Assembly: GCF_026213295.1 (NCBI RefSeq)
Contig: NC_079423.1
Location: 11,886,686 to 11,950,685, forward strand
DNA: 64,000 nt
Direction: 5' to 3'
From: Gadus chalcogrammus
Taxonomy: Eukaryota > Chordata > Actinopteri > Gadiformes > Gadidae
The notes under the pieces were generated by a model that saw only the letters and a list, made by a program, of their open reading frames with translations, was not told where the DNA came from and searched no databases. The position numbers were made by a program, and so were the translations under genes. Below are positions 11,011-24,077 of the stretch, piece after piece; the stretch's first letter is position 1; the number at the start of each line of letters is the position of its first letter.

Positions 11011-11539
11011 TTTCTTTTTCAACTCGAGCTCATTGACTCCGTGGCCTACCGTGGCGTACCGTGACCTGATGTTTACTGCCAACCGCTTTGGAGGATTTAA
11101 GCAACATACAAAAACTGACAACGTCTCTCAAAACTAATTTTGTGAAACATGAGGACAGTATAGTGATACTGCCAGCAGGGAGCACCAGAGAGCTGAAACG
11201 ACAGTTGTACATTTCTTAAACTTTCACCAACACAAACACGCACGCTCACTTCAGATCATGGGAGGACGTCAAAAAATCACCACCCATTCTCTGACACTTT
11301 AACCGTTAACCTTGGTTCAAACATTTAACATCACACGCACACGCAGTGTATTTCAGATAATTAATGAATTCAGATGTCACAATGATCGTTTACATGGATA
11401 AGGAGTCCTACTGAATCAATTACTGCCGTTTATATCTAACTAATGATTGTTTTTGTAAAAGTGTAACGTCGAGCCTCAGCAGCTTTCTCACTCCTTATGT
11501 GCTACTGTATAAAACCTGGTTTTTGCGCCTGCACTAATT

Positions 11540-11659
11540 GCTTACGGCCATACCACCCTGAACACGCCCGATCTCGTCTGATCTCGGAAGCTAAGCAGGG
11601 TCGGGCCTGGTTAGTACTTGGATGGGAGACCGCCTGGGAATACCAGGTGCTGTAAGCTT
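11540..11659 (+). rRNA. 5S rRNA gene
   Basis: Consensus sequence. Followed by an intermediate spacer form (CCTACCGTTACCGTG, 4 bp shorter than the long form). Confidence 0.95.
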
Positions 11660-12183
11660 TTTCTTTTTCAACTCGAGCTCATTGACTCCGTGGCCTACCG
11701 TTACCGTGACCTGATGTTTACTGCCAACCGCTTTGGAGGATTTAAGCAACATACAAAAACTGACAACGTCTCTCAAAACTATTTTTGTGAAACATGAGGA
11801 CAGTATAGTGATACTGCCAGCAGGGAGCACCAGAGAGCTGAACCGACAGTTGTACATTTCTTAAACTTTCACCAACACAAACACGCACGCTCACTTCAGA
11901 TCATGGGAGGACGTCAAAAAATCACCACCCATTCTCTGACACTTTAACCGTTAACCTTGGTTCAAACATTTAACATCACACGCACACGCAGTGTATTTCA
12001 GATAATTAATGAATTCAGATGTCACAATGATCGTTTACATGGATAAGGAGTCCTACTGAATCAATTACTGCCGTTTATATCTAACTAATGATTGTTTTTG
12101 TAAAAGTGTAACGTCGAGCCTCAGCAGCTTTCTCACTCCTTATGTGCTACTGTATAAAACCTGGTTTTGCGCCTGCACTAATT

Positions 12184-12304
12184 GCTTACGGCCTATACCA
12201 CCCTGAACACGCCCGATCTCGTCTGATCTCGGAAGCTAAGCAGGGTCGGGCCTGGTTAGTACTTGGATGGGAGACCGCCTGGGAATACCAGGTGCTGTAA
12301 GCTT
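12184..12304 (+). rRNA. 5S rRNA gene with 1-nt insertion
   Basis: An extra T after nt 10 (GGCCTATACC) makes it 121 nt and adds a bulge after the 5' stem. Internal promoter intact. Short spacer. Confidence 0.85.
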
Positions 12305-12821
12305 TTTCTTTTTCAACTCGAGCTCATTGACTCCGTGGCGTACCGTGACCTGATGTTTACTGCCAACCGCTTTGGAGGATTTAAGCAACATACAAAAACT
12401 GACAACGTCTCTCAAAACTATTTTTGTGAAACATGAGGACAGTATAGTGATACTGCCAGCAGGGAGCACCAGAGAGCTGAACCGACAGTTGTACATTTCT
12501 TAAACTTTCACCAACACAAACACGCACGCTCACTTCAGATCATGGGAGGACGTCAAAAAATCACCACCCATTCTCTGACACTTTAACCGTTAACCTTGGT
12601 TCAAACATTTAACATCACACGCACACGCAGTGTATTTCAGATAATTAATGAATTCAGATGTCACAATGATCGTTTACATGGATAAGGAGTCCTACTGAAT
12701 CAATTACTGCCGTTTATATCTAACTAATGATTGTTTTTGTAAAAGTGTAACGTCGAGCCTCAGCAGCTTTCTCACTCCTTATGTGCTACTGTATAAACCT
12801 GGTTTTGCGCCTGCACTAATT

Positions 12822-12941
12822 GCTTACGGCCATACCACCCTGAACACGCCCGATCTCGTCTGATCTCGGAAGCTAAGCAGGGTCGGGCCTGGTTAGTACT
12901 TGGATGGGAGACCGCCTGGGAATACCAGGTGCTGTAAGCAT
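12822..12941 (+). rRNA. 5S rRNA gene
   Basis: T119A (ends GCAT). Its upstream TATA box has one A fewer. Long spacer. Confidence 0.9.
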
Positions 12942-13467
12942 TTTCTTTTTCAACTCGAGCTCATTGACTCCGTGGCCTACCGTGGCGTACCGTGACCTGA
13001 TGTTTACTGCCAACCGCTTTGGAGGATTTAAGCAACATACAAAAACTGACAACGTCTCTCAAAACTATTTTTGTGAAACATGAGGACAGTATAGTGATAC
13101 TGCCAGCAGGGAGCACCAGAGAGCTGAACCGACAGTTGTACATTTCTTAAACTTTCACCAACACAAACACGCACGCTCACTTCAGATCATGGGAGGACGT
13201 CAAAAATCACCACCCATTCTCTGACACTTTAACCGTTAACCTTGGTTCAAACATTTAACATCACACGCACACGCAGTGTATTTCAGATAATTAATGAATT
13301 CAGATGTCACAATGATCGTTTACATGGATAAGGAGTCTACTGAATCAATTACTGCCGTTTATATCTAACTAATGATTGTTTTTGTAAGAGTGTAACGTCG
13401 AGCCTCAGCAGCTTTCTCACTCCTTATGTGCTACTGTATAAAACCTGGTTTTGCGCCTGCACTAATT

Positions 13468-13587
13468 GCTTACGGCCATACCACCCTGAACACGCCCGAT
13501 CTCGTCTGATCTCGGAAGCTAAGCAGGGTCGGGCCTGGTTAGTACTTGGATGGGAGACCGCCTGGGAATACCAGGTGCTGTAAGCTT
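13468..13587 (+). rRNA. 5S rRNA gene
   Basis: Consensus sequence. Long spacer with CCTAACGTGG variant. Confidence 0.95.
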
Positions 13588-14115
13588 TTTCTTTTTCAAC
13601 TCGAGCTCATTGACTCCGTGGCCTAACGTGGCGTACCGTGACCTGATGTTTACTGCCAACCGCTTTGGAGGATTTAAGCAACATACAAAAACTGACAACG
13701 TCTCTCAAAACTGTTTTTGTGAAACATGAGGACAGTATAGTGATACTGCCAGCAGGGAGCACCAGAGAGCTGAACCGACAGTTGTACATTTCTTAAACTT
13801 TCACCAACACAAACACGCACGCTCACTTCAGATCATGGGAGGACGTCAAAAAATCACCACCCATTCTCTGACACTTTAACCGTTAACCTTGGTTCAAACA
13901 TTTAACATCACACGCACACGCAGTGTATTTCAGATAATTAATGAATTCAGATGTCACAATGATCGTTTACATGGATAAGGAGTCCTACTGAATCAATTAC
14001 TGCCGTTTATATCTAACTAATGATTGTTTTTGTAAAAGTGTAACGTCGAGCCTCAGCAGCTTTCTCACTCCTTATGTGCTACTGTATAAAACCTGGTTTT
14101 GCGCCTGCACTAATT

Positions 14116-14162
14116 GCTTACGGCCATACCACCCTGAACACGCCCGATCTCGTCTGATCTCG
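14116..14162 (+). pseudogene. 5S rRNA 5' fragment (nt 1-47) upstream of retrotransposon 2
   Basis: Consensus over its length. 14136-14162 is the 5' copy of the target-site duplication. Confidence 0.9.
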
Positions 14163-14354
14163 TTCAGGTGCGCAAAGCAGGAAGTGAAGGAAGCAGGAAA
14201 AAGTTTGTTGGCAGAGTAGGCTGATACAGCAGCCTGGTGTTTTTTCTTCTTGTTGATTTGTAGATTATATTATTTTGACAAAATCGTAATTTAATTATAG
14301 TTCTAAATCTCCCCACAGCTTTTTTTGCTGTTTGGGGAGGCTTTCATTTGACGG

Positions 14355-15479
14355 ATGGACCACATGGCAGCAGACAAAGGACCGGAGCAGACAATGCCTA
14401 GCAGTGGAGTTGGAGCACTGGAGGAAGAGGGAAGGAATGGGATTGAGAATCGGCCAGAAACGGGAGAAGGACGGCAGAAAGAGTACGGGAAAGAGCTGAC
14501 AGTGGACGTTGAGGTGGAGGGAACAGCGGTGATTTCTATGATGGATATTCTGCGGGAAGTGGCAGTGCAATGTGGAGTGGTGAGCGGATGCCGTGTGAGA
14601 GGGGAAAAAAACTATGAAATCACCATGAAGGATGAGGTGGGAAAGCGCAAGCTCCTGGACGGCGTGCGTGTAAAAGGAGCCTTAGTGCATGGCAGGGAGA
14701 TTGTGAACAGTGACATGGTGGTGTCATTTATTAACTTGCCTGTTTACATGGAAGATGCAACAATACTGGCAAGGCTGGAGGAGTGGGGTGTGCGGCCAAT
14801 ATCTGTCATCAAACGGCGCAAGTGGCCGGGGACGGAGATTGCGGACGGGACAAGATTTTTAAAAGTCCGCTTTAATGAGCAGGTACGATCGCTCCCGTAC
14901 TCAACCAAGTTAGAGACACTGAGAGGAGCGGAGTACTTTAGAGTGATACATGATCGACAGGTGCGGGTGTGCCGACTCTGCATCAAGCCAGGACACATCT
15001 TCAGGGAGTGCCCTGATTTCAAGTGCTTCAGGTGCCAGAAGACAGGGCATTATGCGCGGGAGTGTGAGGAACGGAACGCAGCGGCGAGGGAGGAGGAGAG
15101 AGGAGAACAGATGGAGGATAAAGACGGAGAGAACGATGACGGAAGGGGAGCTGAAGAGGAGACGGGAGGTGAGAACGAGGAAGCGGAAAAAGAACTGGAT
15201 TGGCGGTATAGATCTGACAGCGGCGACAGTGCTGAGAAGGACGGTGACGAACAGATGATGGAGCAGGGGGGAAAAGCGGAGTACGATGATGTGTCGGAGG
15301 CTACAGACGGTGAACGAGGGAGAGCAGAACAACCGGTGGAAAAAATAGATGAGGAGCAAAGACAGGAGGGCAGAGGACGAAAAGGAGGGAAGAAGACAAA
15401 AGAACTGGCCGCCAAAAGGAAAGCAGAGGAGGAGAAGACACGGGGAGTGAGAAGTAAAGGACCGCGGTCTGGCATGTGA
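14355..15479 (+). CDS. ORF1 gag-like protein with two CCHC zinc knuckles (copy 2)
   Basis: 374 residues, presumed RNA-binding partner of ORF2 in the retrotransposition RNP. The N-terminal 50 residues are low in structure. A folded region at about 51-200 (FINLPVYMEDATILARLEEW, then DGTRFLKVRF) looks RRM-like. Two knuckles, each C-X2-C-X4-H-X4-C, are at C206-C219 and C224-C237. An acidic stretch follows at about 241-335 and a lysine/arginine-rich tail at about 336-374. The start is the first ATG after the conserved 5' UTR hairpin. The last codon and stop read ATGTGA; ORF2 begins 47 nt later in another frame. It differs from copies 3 and 4 at residue 257 (G here, R there). Confidence 0.9.
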   Translation: MDHMAADKGPEQTMPSSGVGALEEEGRNGIENRPETGEGRQKEYGKELTVDVEVEGTAVISMMDILREVAVQCGVVSGCRVRGEKNYEITMKDEVGKRKLLDGVRVKGALVHGREIVNSDMVVSFINLPVYMEDATILARLEEWGVRPISVIKRRKWPGTEIADGTRFLKVRFNEQVRSLPYSTKLETLRGAEYFRVIHDRQVRVCRLCIKPGHIFRECPDFKCFRCQKTGHYARECEERNAAAREEERGEQMEDKDGENDDGRGAEEETGGENEEAEKELDWRYRSDSGDSAEKDGDEQMMEQGGKAEYDDVSEATDGERGRAEQPVEKIDEEQRQEGRGRKGGKKTKELAAKRKAEEEKTRGVRSKGPRSGM

Positions 15480-15526
15480 GTCTTGCTTTGGTTTTTGGTT
15501 TAAATATTTTCTTTCTTTTAGCTCTC

Positions 15527-18500
15527 ATGACCACAGTAACTTCTGTTAATGTGAATGGTTTAAGGGACAGGGGCAAACTGAGGTCACTTTTAAATATATA
15601 TAGAAGTGACATCCTATGCATACAGGAGACAAATTGGGATGACGTAAAAGTTATAGAGGTGAAGGAGGTGTGGGGGGGGGGGATTTATTATAATAACGGG
15701 GCTAAGAACGCAAGAGGGGTGGCTATAATGATTAAAAAACATAGGGTAGATGAGATAAAAGAGATATATAAAGATAGGACAGGGAGGATAATAGTCATAG
15801 AGTTTAAGTATCAAAATGTGTTGTTTAGACTAATTAATATATATGTTCCGAATATAGAAATAGATAAAAGAATTATAATAGAGGAGCTGAAAGGGCTAGT
15901 GATTGGGAGATGTATAATAGTAGGGGATTTTAATACTAAATGTAGCAGGTTAGATATAGGGCAAGGTGTAGTGTTCAGATGGGAAAAGTCGAGGGAGAGC
16001 TTGTTAGACATGATGAAGGACAAGAATTTAGTAGATGTGTGGAGAAATGAGAATCCAGAGAGGAGGGAATTCACCAGGAGACAAATGAGGGATGGTGTAC
16101 TGAAACAAAGCAGGATAGATTTGGTTTTAACACAGGGAGAGAACATAAAACATATAGACCGAATAAGACATGAAATAAATGCACTGAGTGACCACGACGG
16201 GGTGAGATTCAGAATTAAAGTAGGGAGAGAGGAGATAGGGGGAGGGATGTGGATTTTGAATGCAGGTTATATTGAAGAGGATGAATATAAACAACAGATT
16301 AGGGAGTTATTAGATATGGAGAATGAGAAAATTAAAGAATATGTTGAAGAGAATAGGGCAGATACTCAGATTGGGGAGATATGGGAGAAAGTGAAGAATA
16401 AGATTAAATCAATAAGCATTTGGTACAGTAAGAAAAGAAAAGTGAAAATGATGAAGAATGAGAAGGAGTTGAGGGAAAGACTGAGGGTAGAGCTGAGTAA
16501 AGCAGAGAATGAAGAAGGTTACAGCATGGAGAATTATATAGAGGTAAAGATGGAACTTCAGAGATATGAGGCAGAGAAATGTAGAGGAGCAATTTTACGG
16601 AGCAAAGCTAAATATGCGCTGGAGGGAGAAAGGTGCACAGCGTATTTTCTGGGCCTAGAAAAAAGCAAACAAAGCAGGACATATATACATGAAATCAGGA
16701 AAAAGGAGGGGGAGGTAGTAGCAGACTATGTGGCCATACTGGAGAGGGTGCAAGAGTTTTATGGGGAGTTATATCAGAGGGGTGGATTAGAGGAGGACAG
16801 TATAGTGGAGGTACTGGATAGTGTAGAAAGCAAGCTGAGTGTGGACGATAGTGAATGGTGTGACAGAGAGATAAGTAGGATGGAGGTGATGGAGGCGATA
16901 GAGGGGCTGAAAAGCGGGAAGAGTCCTGGGAGTGATGGGATAGGGATTGAATTTTATAAAGTATATAAGGAGCAGATGGCATCAATTTTAGTAGAGGTAT
17001 TCAGGGAGACTGAGAAAACAGGGATAGTGCAGGGTAGGATGGTAGAAGGTGTGATTACCTTAGTTTTTAAGAAGAAAGGAAGTAAACTAGACTTGCAGAA
17101 TTATAGGCCTATAAGTCTGCTAAATGTAGATTACAAAATTCTGGCCAAGGTGTTGGCTAACAGAATAAAACGAGTGATAGGGAATATAATTAAAACATCT
17201 CAAAGTTACAGTATACCAGGTAGGGATATAGCTGACACAATAGCGACAGTTAGGGATACAATAGAATTCATGAAGAGAGACGGGGCAGGGGGAATAGTGT
17301 TAGCTATAGATTGGAATAAAGCATTTGATAGGGTGGAGCATGAGTTTTTATTTAGATTACTGGTGAGATTTGGATTTGGAGAGAGATTAGTGGGGTGGGT
17401 CAGGAGGTTGTACGAGGGTGCAAGGAGCTGTGTCAAAGTAAATGGAGTGCTGACTGACAGATTTTGTCTTGGGAGATCGATAAGGCAGGGATGTCCCCTA
17501 TCGGCGTTGCTCTATGCCATTTCAGCAGAGCCCCTGGCCTTACTAATTAAAAACGACGCAAGAGTTCAGGGCATACAACTACCATCTGGGAGCATACATA
17601 CAATAAATCAATATGCAGACGACACAACAATAACGGTGAGGGATGGGAACAGTGTGAAAAGGGTGCTAGAATTGGCAGAGATATATGGGAGAGCGTCGGG
17701 CGCGAGAATAAATAAAGAAAAATCCGAAATAATGTATATAGGTAACATAGAGAGAGAGGGAGTAGGTTTAAGGGTGCAGGATAGGTATATTAAAGTGTTG
17801 GGCATATATTTAGGTGTTGAAACTAAAGAGGCAACTGAGACAACATGGACAGGAGTTATCAACAAAATAAAAACTGTATGTGGGAGGTGGAAGGCAAGGA
17901 AGCTCAGGTTAAAGGGAAAGGTTACAGTGGTTAATAGTTTGCTACTATCAGGCTATGTGTATGTGTTGTCTGTATTAGAAATGCCAATATGGGTTAAGAA
18001 CGACCTTAACAAAATTGTGTGTGATTTTATATGGGAGGGGAAGGGAGTTAAGATTGCACATGGGACAATGGTGGGAAAAAGGTGTGAAGGAGGGCTGAAT
18101 TTATTAGATATAGAAACAAAAAAGACAGCATTAAGGATTAAAACGGTGAAGAAATATATTGTGGGAGGATATAAATATGGGTGGAAGGATTTTATGGAGA
18201 AATATATGAATGATGTGGGTGGCATAGGACAGTATGTGTGGTACATGGGCCTAAAACAGTCAATGACGATAACCATACCAGAATTTTATAGGGAGGTCTT
18301 TGAAGCCTGGAGGAAATTCCTACCTAAGATGCAATATGAATGCGAGAGGATACAACCGTTGGTAAAACTGCCCTCTGTTTTTAAACGAAAAAATTAAACA
18401 CAATGGCAAAACATTATATGAGCCCAAATTCATAGAAGGAGGGATTAGACAAATAAAGGACATCATTTATGAGGTCATCCCAGGATTCTTGAGAAACAAT

Positions 18501-19346
18501 TGCATTTATGATCAGGTATGCGAGGTGGAGGGGATGGATAATAGAGAGAAAATAAATAAAATATATGAAAAGATTAAAACCAGTATACCCTTAGAGTGGG
18601 CCAGGATCATCCAAAGTGAATGTGTGGTGAAGGGAGAAACAAGTATGCCTGAGCTATATGTGATGGAGAATGGGAAAAAGACTAAAATTGGAGAAATGAG
18701 TGTGAAGAAAGTATACAGATGGTTGATAGTGGATGTGATGAAGGAGCCGGCAGCTGAGAAAGTGTGGAGCAGAGTGTTTGTGGGTATGAATGTAAAGAAA
18801 ATATGGTCAAATATGGGGATAAGGTATAATAGTATAGAGTGTGAGAACAACGATTTCTTGATCAGACACAATAGGATTTATACAAACGTGGTGCTAAATA
18901 AGATTAATAATGATGTAAATGTGATGTGTGATGTTTGCAAAAGTGGTCATGAGAGCTTTTTACATTATTTTTTGGACTGTGGGGAGTTAGTTGATTTCTT
19001 TGAGTTTTTGAAAGAACTGTTGAAAGAAAACTGGGCTGCTGATTTAGACTTGGAGGGAGGGTGGAGGACATTGTTTTTGTTTGGTACGTTTGAAAAAAGA
19101 ATAAATGTTAATTTTTGTCTAATGAATTTTGTTTTGAGCCATGCCAGACTCGCGGTCGTCTGCAGGAGGAACTACGCACACTTTGAGGGGCGGAAAGTGA
19201 AAATAAAAATGTTGTTTAAATCAATAATGAAAAGAGATGTGAACTTAATGTATAAGTATGGAGGAGACAAGGCGGAAAATTTCTTTTTGAGTGGGAGTAA
19301 ATTAGTCTCTGAAGGGGAGGGAGGGGAGATTGTGTTTAACTGGTGA
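15527..19346 (+). pseudogene. ORF2 endonuclease / reverse transcriptase of copy 2, one frameshift
   Basis: Open from the ATG at 15527 through the endonuclease, RT and downstream helical region. A 1-nt insertion at about 18374 (GCCCTCTG against GCCCCTG) leads to a stop at 18395-18397. The remaining C-terminal quarter, including the zinc motif, is open in the next frame to 19346. One substitution of its own puts M in place of L in the GTLVGKR segment. The truncated protein would retain both catalytic domains but lose the CCHC motif. Confidence 0.88.
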
Positions 19347-19569
19347 AAAGACCGGGTCATGCAGATTGAGCTGTATTTTTTGATTTGGCGCAATATTTGT
19401 CCTGCCTTCATTGGGATTAATTGATGTGGGGAGGATAAGGGAAGGAGATTAAGTTGGGTTTGTAAAAGTTTTTGTTTCCCCAGAGATGATGTATGTAAAT
19501 AATACTCTGTTATCGGTTGCTGTAAATGTGTGAACTGGAAAATAATAAAAAAAAGATAAAAAAAAAAAA

Positions 19570-19669
19570 GAACACGCCCGATCTCGTCTGATCTCGGAAG
19601 CTAAGCAGGGTCGGGCCTGGTTAGTACTTGGATGGGAGACCGCCTGGGAATACCAGGTGCTGTAAGCTT
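19570..19669 (+). pseudogene. 5S rRNA 3' fragment (nt 21-120) after retrotransposon 2
   Basis: Consensus from nt 21 onward, with complete internal promoter and terminator. Long spacer. Confidence 0.9.
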
Positions 19670-20197
19670 TTTCTTTTTCAACTCGAGCTCATTGACTCCG
19701 TGGCCTACCGTGGCGTACCGTGACCTGATGTTTACTGCCAACCGCTTTGGAGGATTTAAGCAACATACAAAAACTGACAACGTCTCTCAAAACTATTTTT
19801 GTGAAACATGAGGACAGTATAGTGATACTGCCAGCAGGGAGCACCAGAGAGCTGAACCGACAGTTGTACATTTCTTAAACTTTCACCAACACAAACACGC
19901 ACGCTCACTTCAGATCATGGGAGGACGTCAAAAAATCACCACCCATTCTCTGACACTTTAACCGTTAACCTTGGTTCAAACATTTAACATCACACGCACA
20001 CGCAGTGTATTTCAGATAATTAATGAATTCAGATGTCACAATGATCGTTTACATGGATAAGGAGTCCTACTGAATCAATTACTGCCGTTTATATCTAACT
20101 AATGATTGTTTTTGTAAGAGTGTAACGTCGAGCCTCAGCAGCTTTCTCACTCCTTATGTGCTACTGTATAAAACCTGGTTTTGCGCCTGCACTAATT

Positions 20198-20317
20198 GCT
20201 TACGGCCATACCACCCTGAACACGCCCGATCTCGTCTGATCTCGGAAGCTAAGCAGGGTCGGGCCTGGTTAGTACTTGGATGGGAGACCGCCTGGGAATA
20301 CCAGGTGCTGTAAGCTT
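20198..20317 (+). rRNA. 5S rRNA gene
   Basis: Consensus; long spacer. First of four consecutive consensus genes. Confidence 0.95.
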
Positions 20318-20845
20318 TTTCTTTTTCAACTCGAGCTCATTGACTCCGTGGCCTACCGTGGCGTACCGTGACCTGATGTTTACTGCCAACCGCTTTGGAG
20401 GATTTAAGCAACATACAAAAACTGACAACGTCTCTCAAAACTATTTTTGTGAAACATGAGGACAGTATAGTGATACTGCCAGCAGGGAGCACCAGAGAGC
20501 TGAACCGACAGTTGTACATTTCTTAAACTTTCACCAACACAAACACGCACGCTCACTTCAGATCATGGGAGGACGTCAAAAAATCACCACCCATTCTCTG
20601 ACACTTTAACCGTTAACCTTGGTTCAAACATTTAACATCACACGCACACGCAGTGTATTTCAGATAATTAATGAATTCAGATGTCACAATGATCGTTTAC
20701 ATGGATAAGGAGTCCTACTGAATCAATTACTGCCGTTTATATCTAACTAATGATTGTTTTTGTAAAAGTGTAACGTCGAGCCTCAGCAGCTTTCTCACTC
20801 CTTATGTGCTACTGTATAAAACCTGGTTTTGCGCCTGCACTAATT

Positions 20846-20965
20846 GCTTACGGCCATACCACCCTGAACACGCCCGATCTCGTCTGATCTCGGAAGCTAA
20901 GCAGGGTCGGGCCTGGTTAGTACTTGGATGGGAGACCGCCTGGGAATACCAGGTGCTGTAAGCTT
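20846..20965 (+). rRNA. 5S rRNA gene
   Basis: Consensus; long spacer; 648 bp after the previous gene. Confidence 0.95.
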
Positions 20966-21493
20966 TTTCTTTTTCAACTCGAGCTCATTGACTCCGTGGC
21001 CTACCGTGGCGTACCGTGACCTGATGTTTACTGCCAACCGCTTTGGAGGATTTAAGCAACATACAAAAACTGACAACGTCTCTCAAAACTATTTTTGTGA
21101 AACATGAGGACAGTATAGTGATACTGCCAGCAGGGAGCACCAGAGAGCTGAACCGACAGTTGTACATTTCTTAAACTTTCACCAACACAAACACGCACGC
21201 TCACTTCAGATCATGGGAGGACGTCAAAAAATCACCACCCATTCTCTGACACTTTAACCGTTAACCTTGGTTCAAACATTTAACATCACACGCACACGCA
21301 GTGTATTTCAGATAATTAATGAATTCAGATGTCACAATGATCGTTTACATGGATAAGGAGTCCTACTGAATCAATTACTGCCGTTTATATCTAACTAATG
21401 ATTGTTTTTGTAAAAGTGTAACGTCGAGCCTCAGCAGCTTTCTCACTCCTTATGTGCTACTGTATAAAACCTGGTTTTGCGCCTGCACTAATT

Positions 21494-21613
21494 GCTTACG
21501 GCCATACCACCCTGAACACGCCCGATCTCGTCTGATCTCGGAAGCTAAGCAGGGTCGGGCCTGGTTAGTACTTGGATGGGAGACCGCCTGGGAATACCAG
21601 GTGCTGTAAGCTT
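21494..21613 (+). rRNA. 5S rRNA gene
   Basis: Consensus; short spacer. Confidence 0.95.
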
Positions 21614-22131
21614 TTTCTTTTTCAACTCGAGCTCATTGACTCCGTGGCGTACCGTGACCTGATGTTTACTGCCAACCTCTTTGGAGGATTTAAGCAACAT
21701 ACAAAAACTGACAACGTCTCTCAAAACTATTTTTGTGAAACATGAGGACAGTATAGTGATACTGCCAGCAGGGAGCACCAGAGAGCTGAACCGACAGTTG
21801 TACATTTCTTAAACTTTCACCAACACAAACACGCACGCTCACTTCAGATCATGGGAGGACGTCAAAAAATCACCACCCATTCTCTGACACTTTAACCGTT
21901 AACCTTGGTTCAAACATTTAACATCACACGCACACGCAGTGTATTTCAGATAATTAATGAATTCAGATGTCACAATGATCGTTTACATGGATAAGGAGTC
22001 CTACTGAATCAATTACTGCCGTTTATATCTAACTAATGATTGTTTTTGTAAAAGTGTAACGTCGAGCCTCAGCAGCTTTCTCACTCCTTATGTGCTACTG
22101 TATAAAACCTGGTTTTGCGCCTGCACTAATT

Positions 22132-22251
22132 GCTTACGGCCATACCACCCTGAACACGCCCGATCTCGTCTGATCTCGGAAGCTAAGCAGGGTCGGGCCT
22201 GGTTAGTACTTGGATGGGAGACCGCCTGGGAATACCAGGTGCTGTAAGCTT
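22132..22251 (+). rRNA. 5S rRNA gene
   Basis: Consensus; long spacer; 638 bp after the previous gene because of the short spacer between them. Confidence 0.95.
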
Positions 22252-22779
22252 TTTCTTTTTCAACTCGAGCTCATTGACTCCGTGGCCTACCGTGGCGTAC
22301 CGTGACCTGATGTTTACTGCCAACCGCTTTGGAGGATTTAAGCAACATACAAAAACTGACAACGTCTCTCAAAACTGTTTTTGTGAAACATGAGGACAGT
22401 ATAGTGATACTGCCAGCAGGGAGCACCAGAGAGCTGAACCGACAGTTGTACATTTCTTAAACTTTCACCAACACAAACACGCACGCTCACTTCAGATCAT
22501 GGGAGGACGTCAAAAAATCACCACCCATTCTCTGACACTTTAACCGTTAACCTTGGTTCAAACATTTAACATCACACGCACACGCAGTGTATTTCAGATA
22601 ATTAATGAATTCAGATGTCACAATGATCGTTTACATGGATAAGGAGTCCTACTGAATCAATTACTGCCGTTTATATCTAACTAATGATTGTTTTTGTAAA
22701 AGTGTAACGTCGAGCCTCAGCAGCTTTCTCACTCCTTATGTGCTACTGTATAAAACCTGGTTTTGCGCCTGCACTAATT

Positions 22780-22899
22780 GCTTACGGCCATACCACCCTG
22801 AACACGCCCGATCTCGTCTGATCTCGGAAGCTAAGCAGGATCGGGCCTGGTTAGTACTTGGATGGGAGACCGCCTGGGAATACCAGGTGCTGTAAGCTT
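22780..22899 (+). rRNA. 5S rRNA gene
   Basis: G61A within box A. Long spacer. Confidence 0.92.
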
Positions 22900-23428
22900 T
22901 TTCTTTTTCAACTCGAGCTCATTGACTCCGTGGCCTACCGTGGCGTACCGTGACCTGATGTTTACTGCCAACCGCTTTGGAGGATTTAAGCAACATACAA
23001 AAACTGACAACGTCTCTCAAAACTATTTTTGTGAAACATGAGGACAGTATAGTGATACTGCCAGCAGGGAGCACCAGAGAGCTGAACCGACAGTTGTACA
23101 TTTCTTAAACTTTCACCAACACAAACACGCACGCTCACTTCAGATCATGGGAGGACGTCAAAAAATCACCACCCATTCTCTGACACTTTAACCGTTAACC
23201 TTGGTTCAAACATTTAACATCACACGCACACGCAGTGTATTTCAGATAATTAATGAATTCAGATGTCACAATGATCGGTTTACATGGATAAGGAGTCCTA
23301 CTGAATCAATTACTGCCGTTTATATCTAACTAATGATTGTTTTTGTAAGAGTGTAACGTCGAGCCTCAGCAGCTTTCTCACTCCTTATGTGCTACTGTAT
23401 AAAACCTGGTTTTGCGCCTGCACTAATT

Positions 23429-23548
23429 GCTTACGGCCATACCACCCTGAACACGCCCGATCTCGTCTGATCTCGGAAGCTAAGCAGGGTCGGGCCTGGT
23501 TAGTACTTGGATGGGAGACCGCCTGGGAATACCAGGTGCTGTAAGCCA
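23429..23548 (+). rRNA. 5S rRNA gene
   Basis: 3' end reads AAGCCATTTTC, so the last two bases differ (or one C is inserted). Rest consensus. Long spacer with GCCTCCGTGG. Confidence 0.9.
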
Positions 23549-24077
23549 TTTTCTTTTTCAACTCGAGCTCATTGCCTCCGTGGCCTACCGTGGCGTACCG
23601 TGACCTGATGTTTACTGCCAACCGCTTTGGAGGATTTAAGCAACATACAAAAACTGACAACGTCTCTCAAAACTATTTTTGTGAAACATGAGGACAGTAT
23701 AGTGATACTGCCAGCAGGGAGCACCAGAGAGCTGAACCGACAGTTGTACATTTCTTAAACTTTCACCAACACAAACACGCACGCTCACTTCAGATCATGG
23801 GAGGACGTCAAAAAATCACCACCCATTCTCTGACACTTTAACCGTTAACCTTGGTTCAAACATTTAACATCACACGCACACGCAGTGTATTTCAGATAAT
23901 TAATGAATTCAGATGTCACAATGATCGTTTACATGGATAAGGAGTCCTACTGAATCAATTACTGCCGTTTATATCTAACTAATGATTGTTTTTGTAAAAG
24001 TGTAACGTCGAGCCTCAGCAGCTTTCTCACTCCTTATGTGCTACTGTATAAAACCTGGTTTTGCGCCTGCACTAATT

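Larger units (their letters stand above)
14163..19569 (+). mobile_element. Mutsu-like 5S-specific non-LTR retrotransposon, copy 2
   Basis: 5407 bp, with 5' end, insertion point and orientation identical to copy 1. Perfect 27-bp duplications at 14136-14162 and 19570-19596. ORF1 is intact; ORF2 has one 1-nt insertion. It differs from copy 1 at only a few sites over 5.4 kb, so the two are recent relatives. Confidence 0.9.

Noticed and set aside
14910..15359. Minus-strand frames of 92-149 codons opposite ORF1 and many opposite ORF2
   Set aside because: Shadows of the real, purine-rich + strand coding frames; low-complexity S/P/L composition.
15476..15526. A GTG start 17 codons upstream of the ORF2 ATG
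   Set aside because: The element is eukaryotic; the first ATG in frame (15527 and equivalents) directly precedes the conserved endonuclease start.
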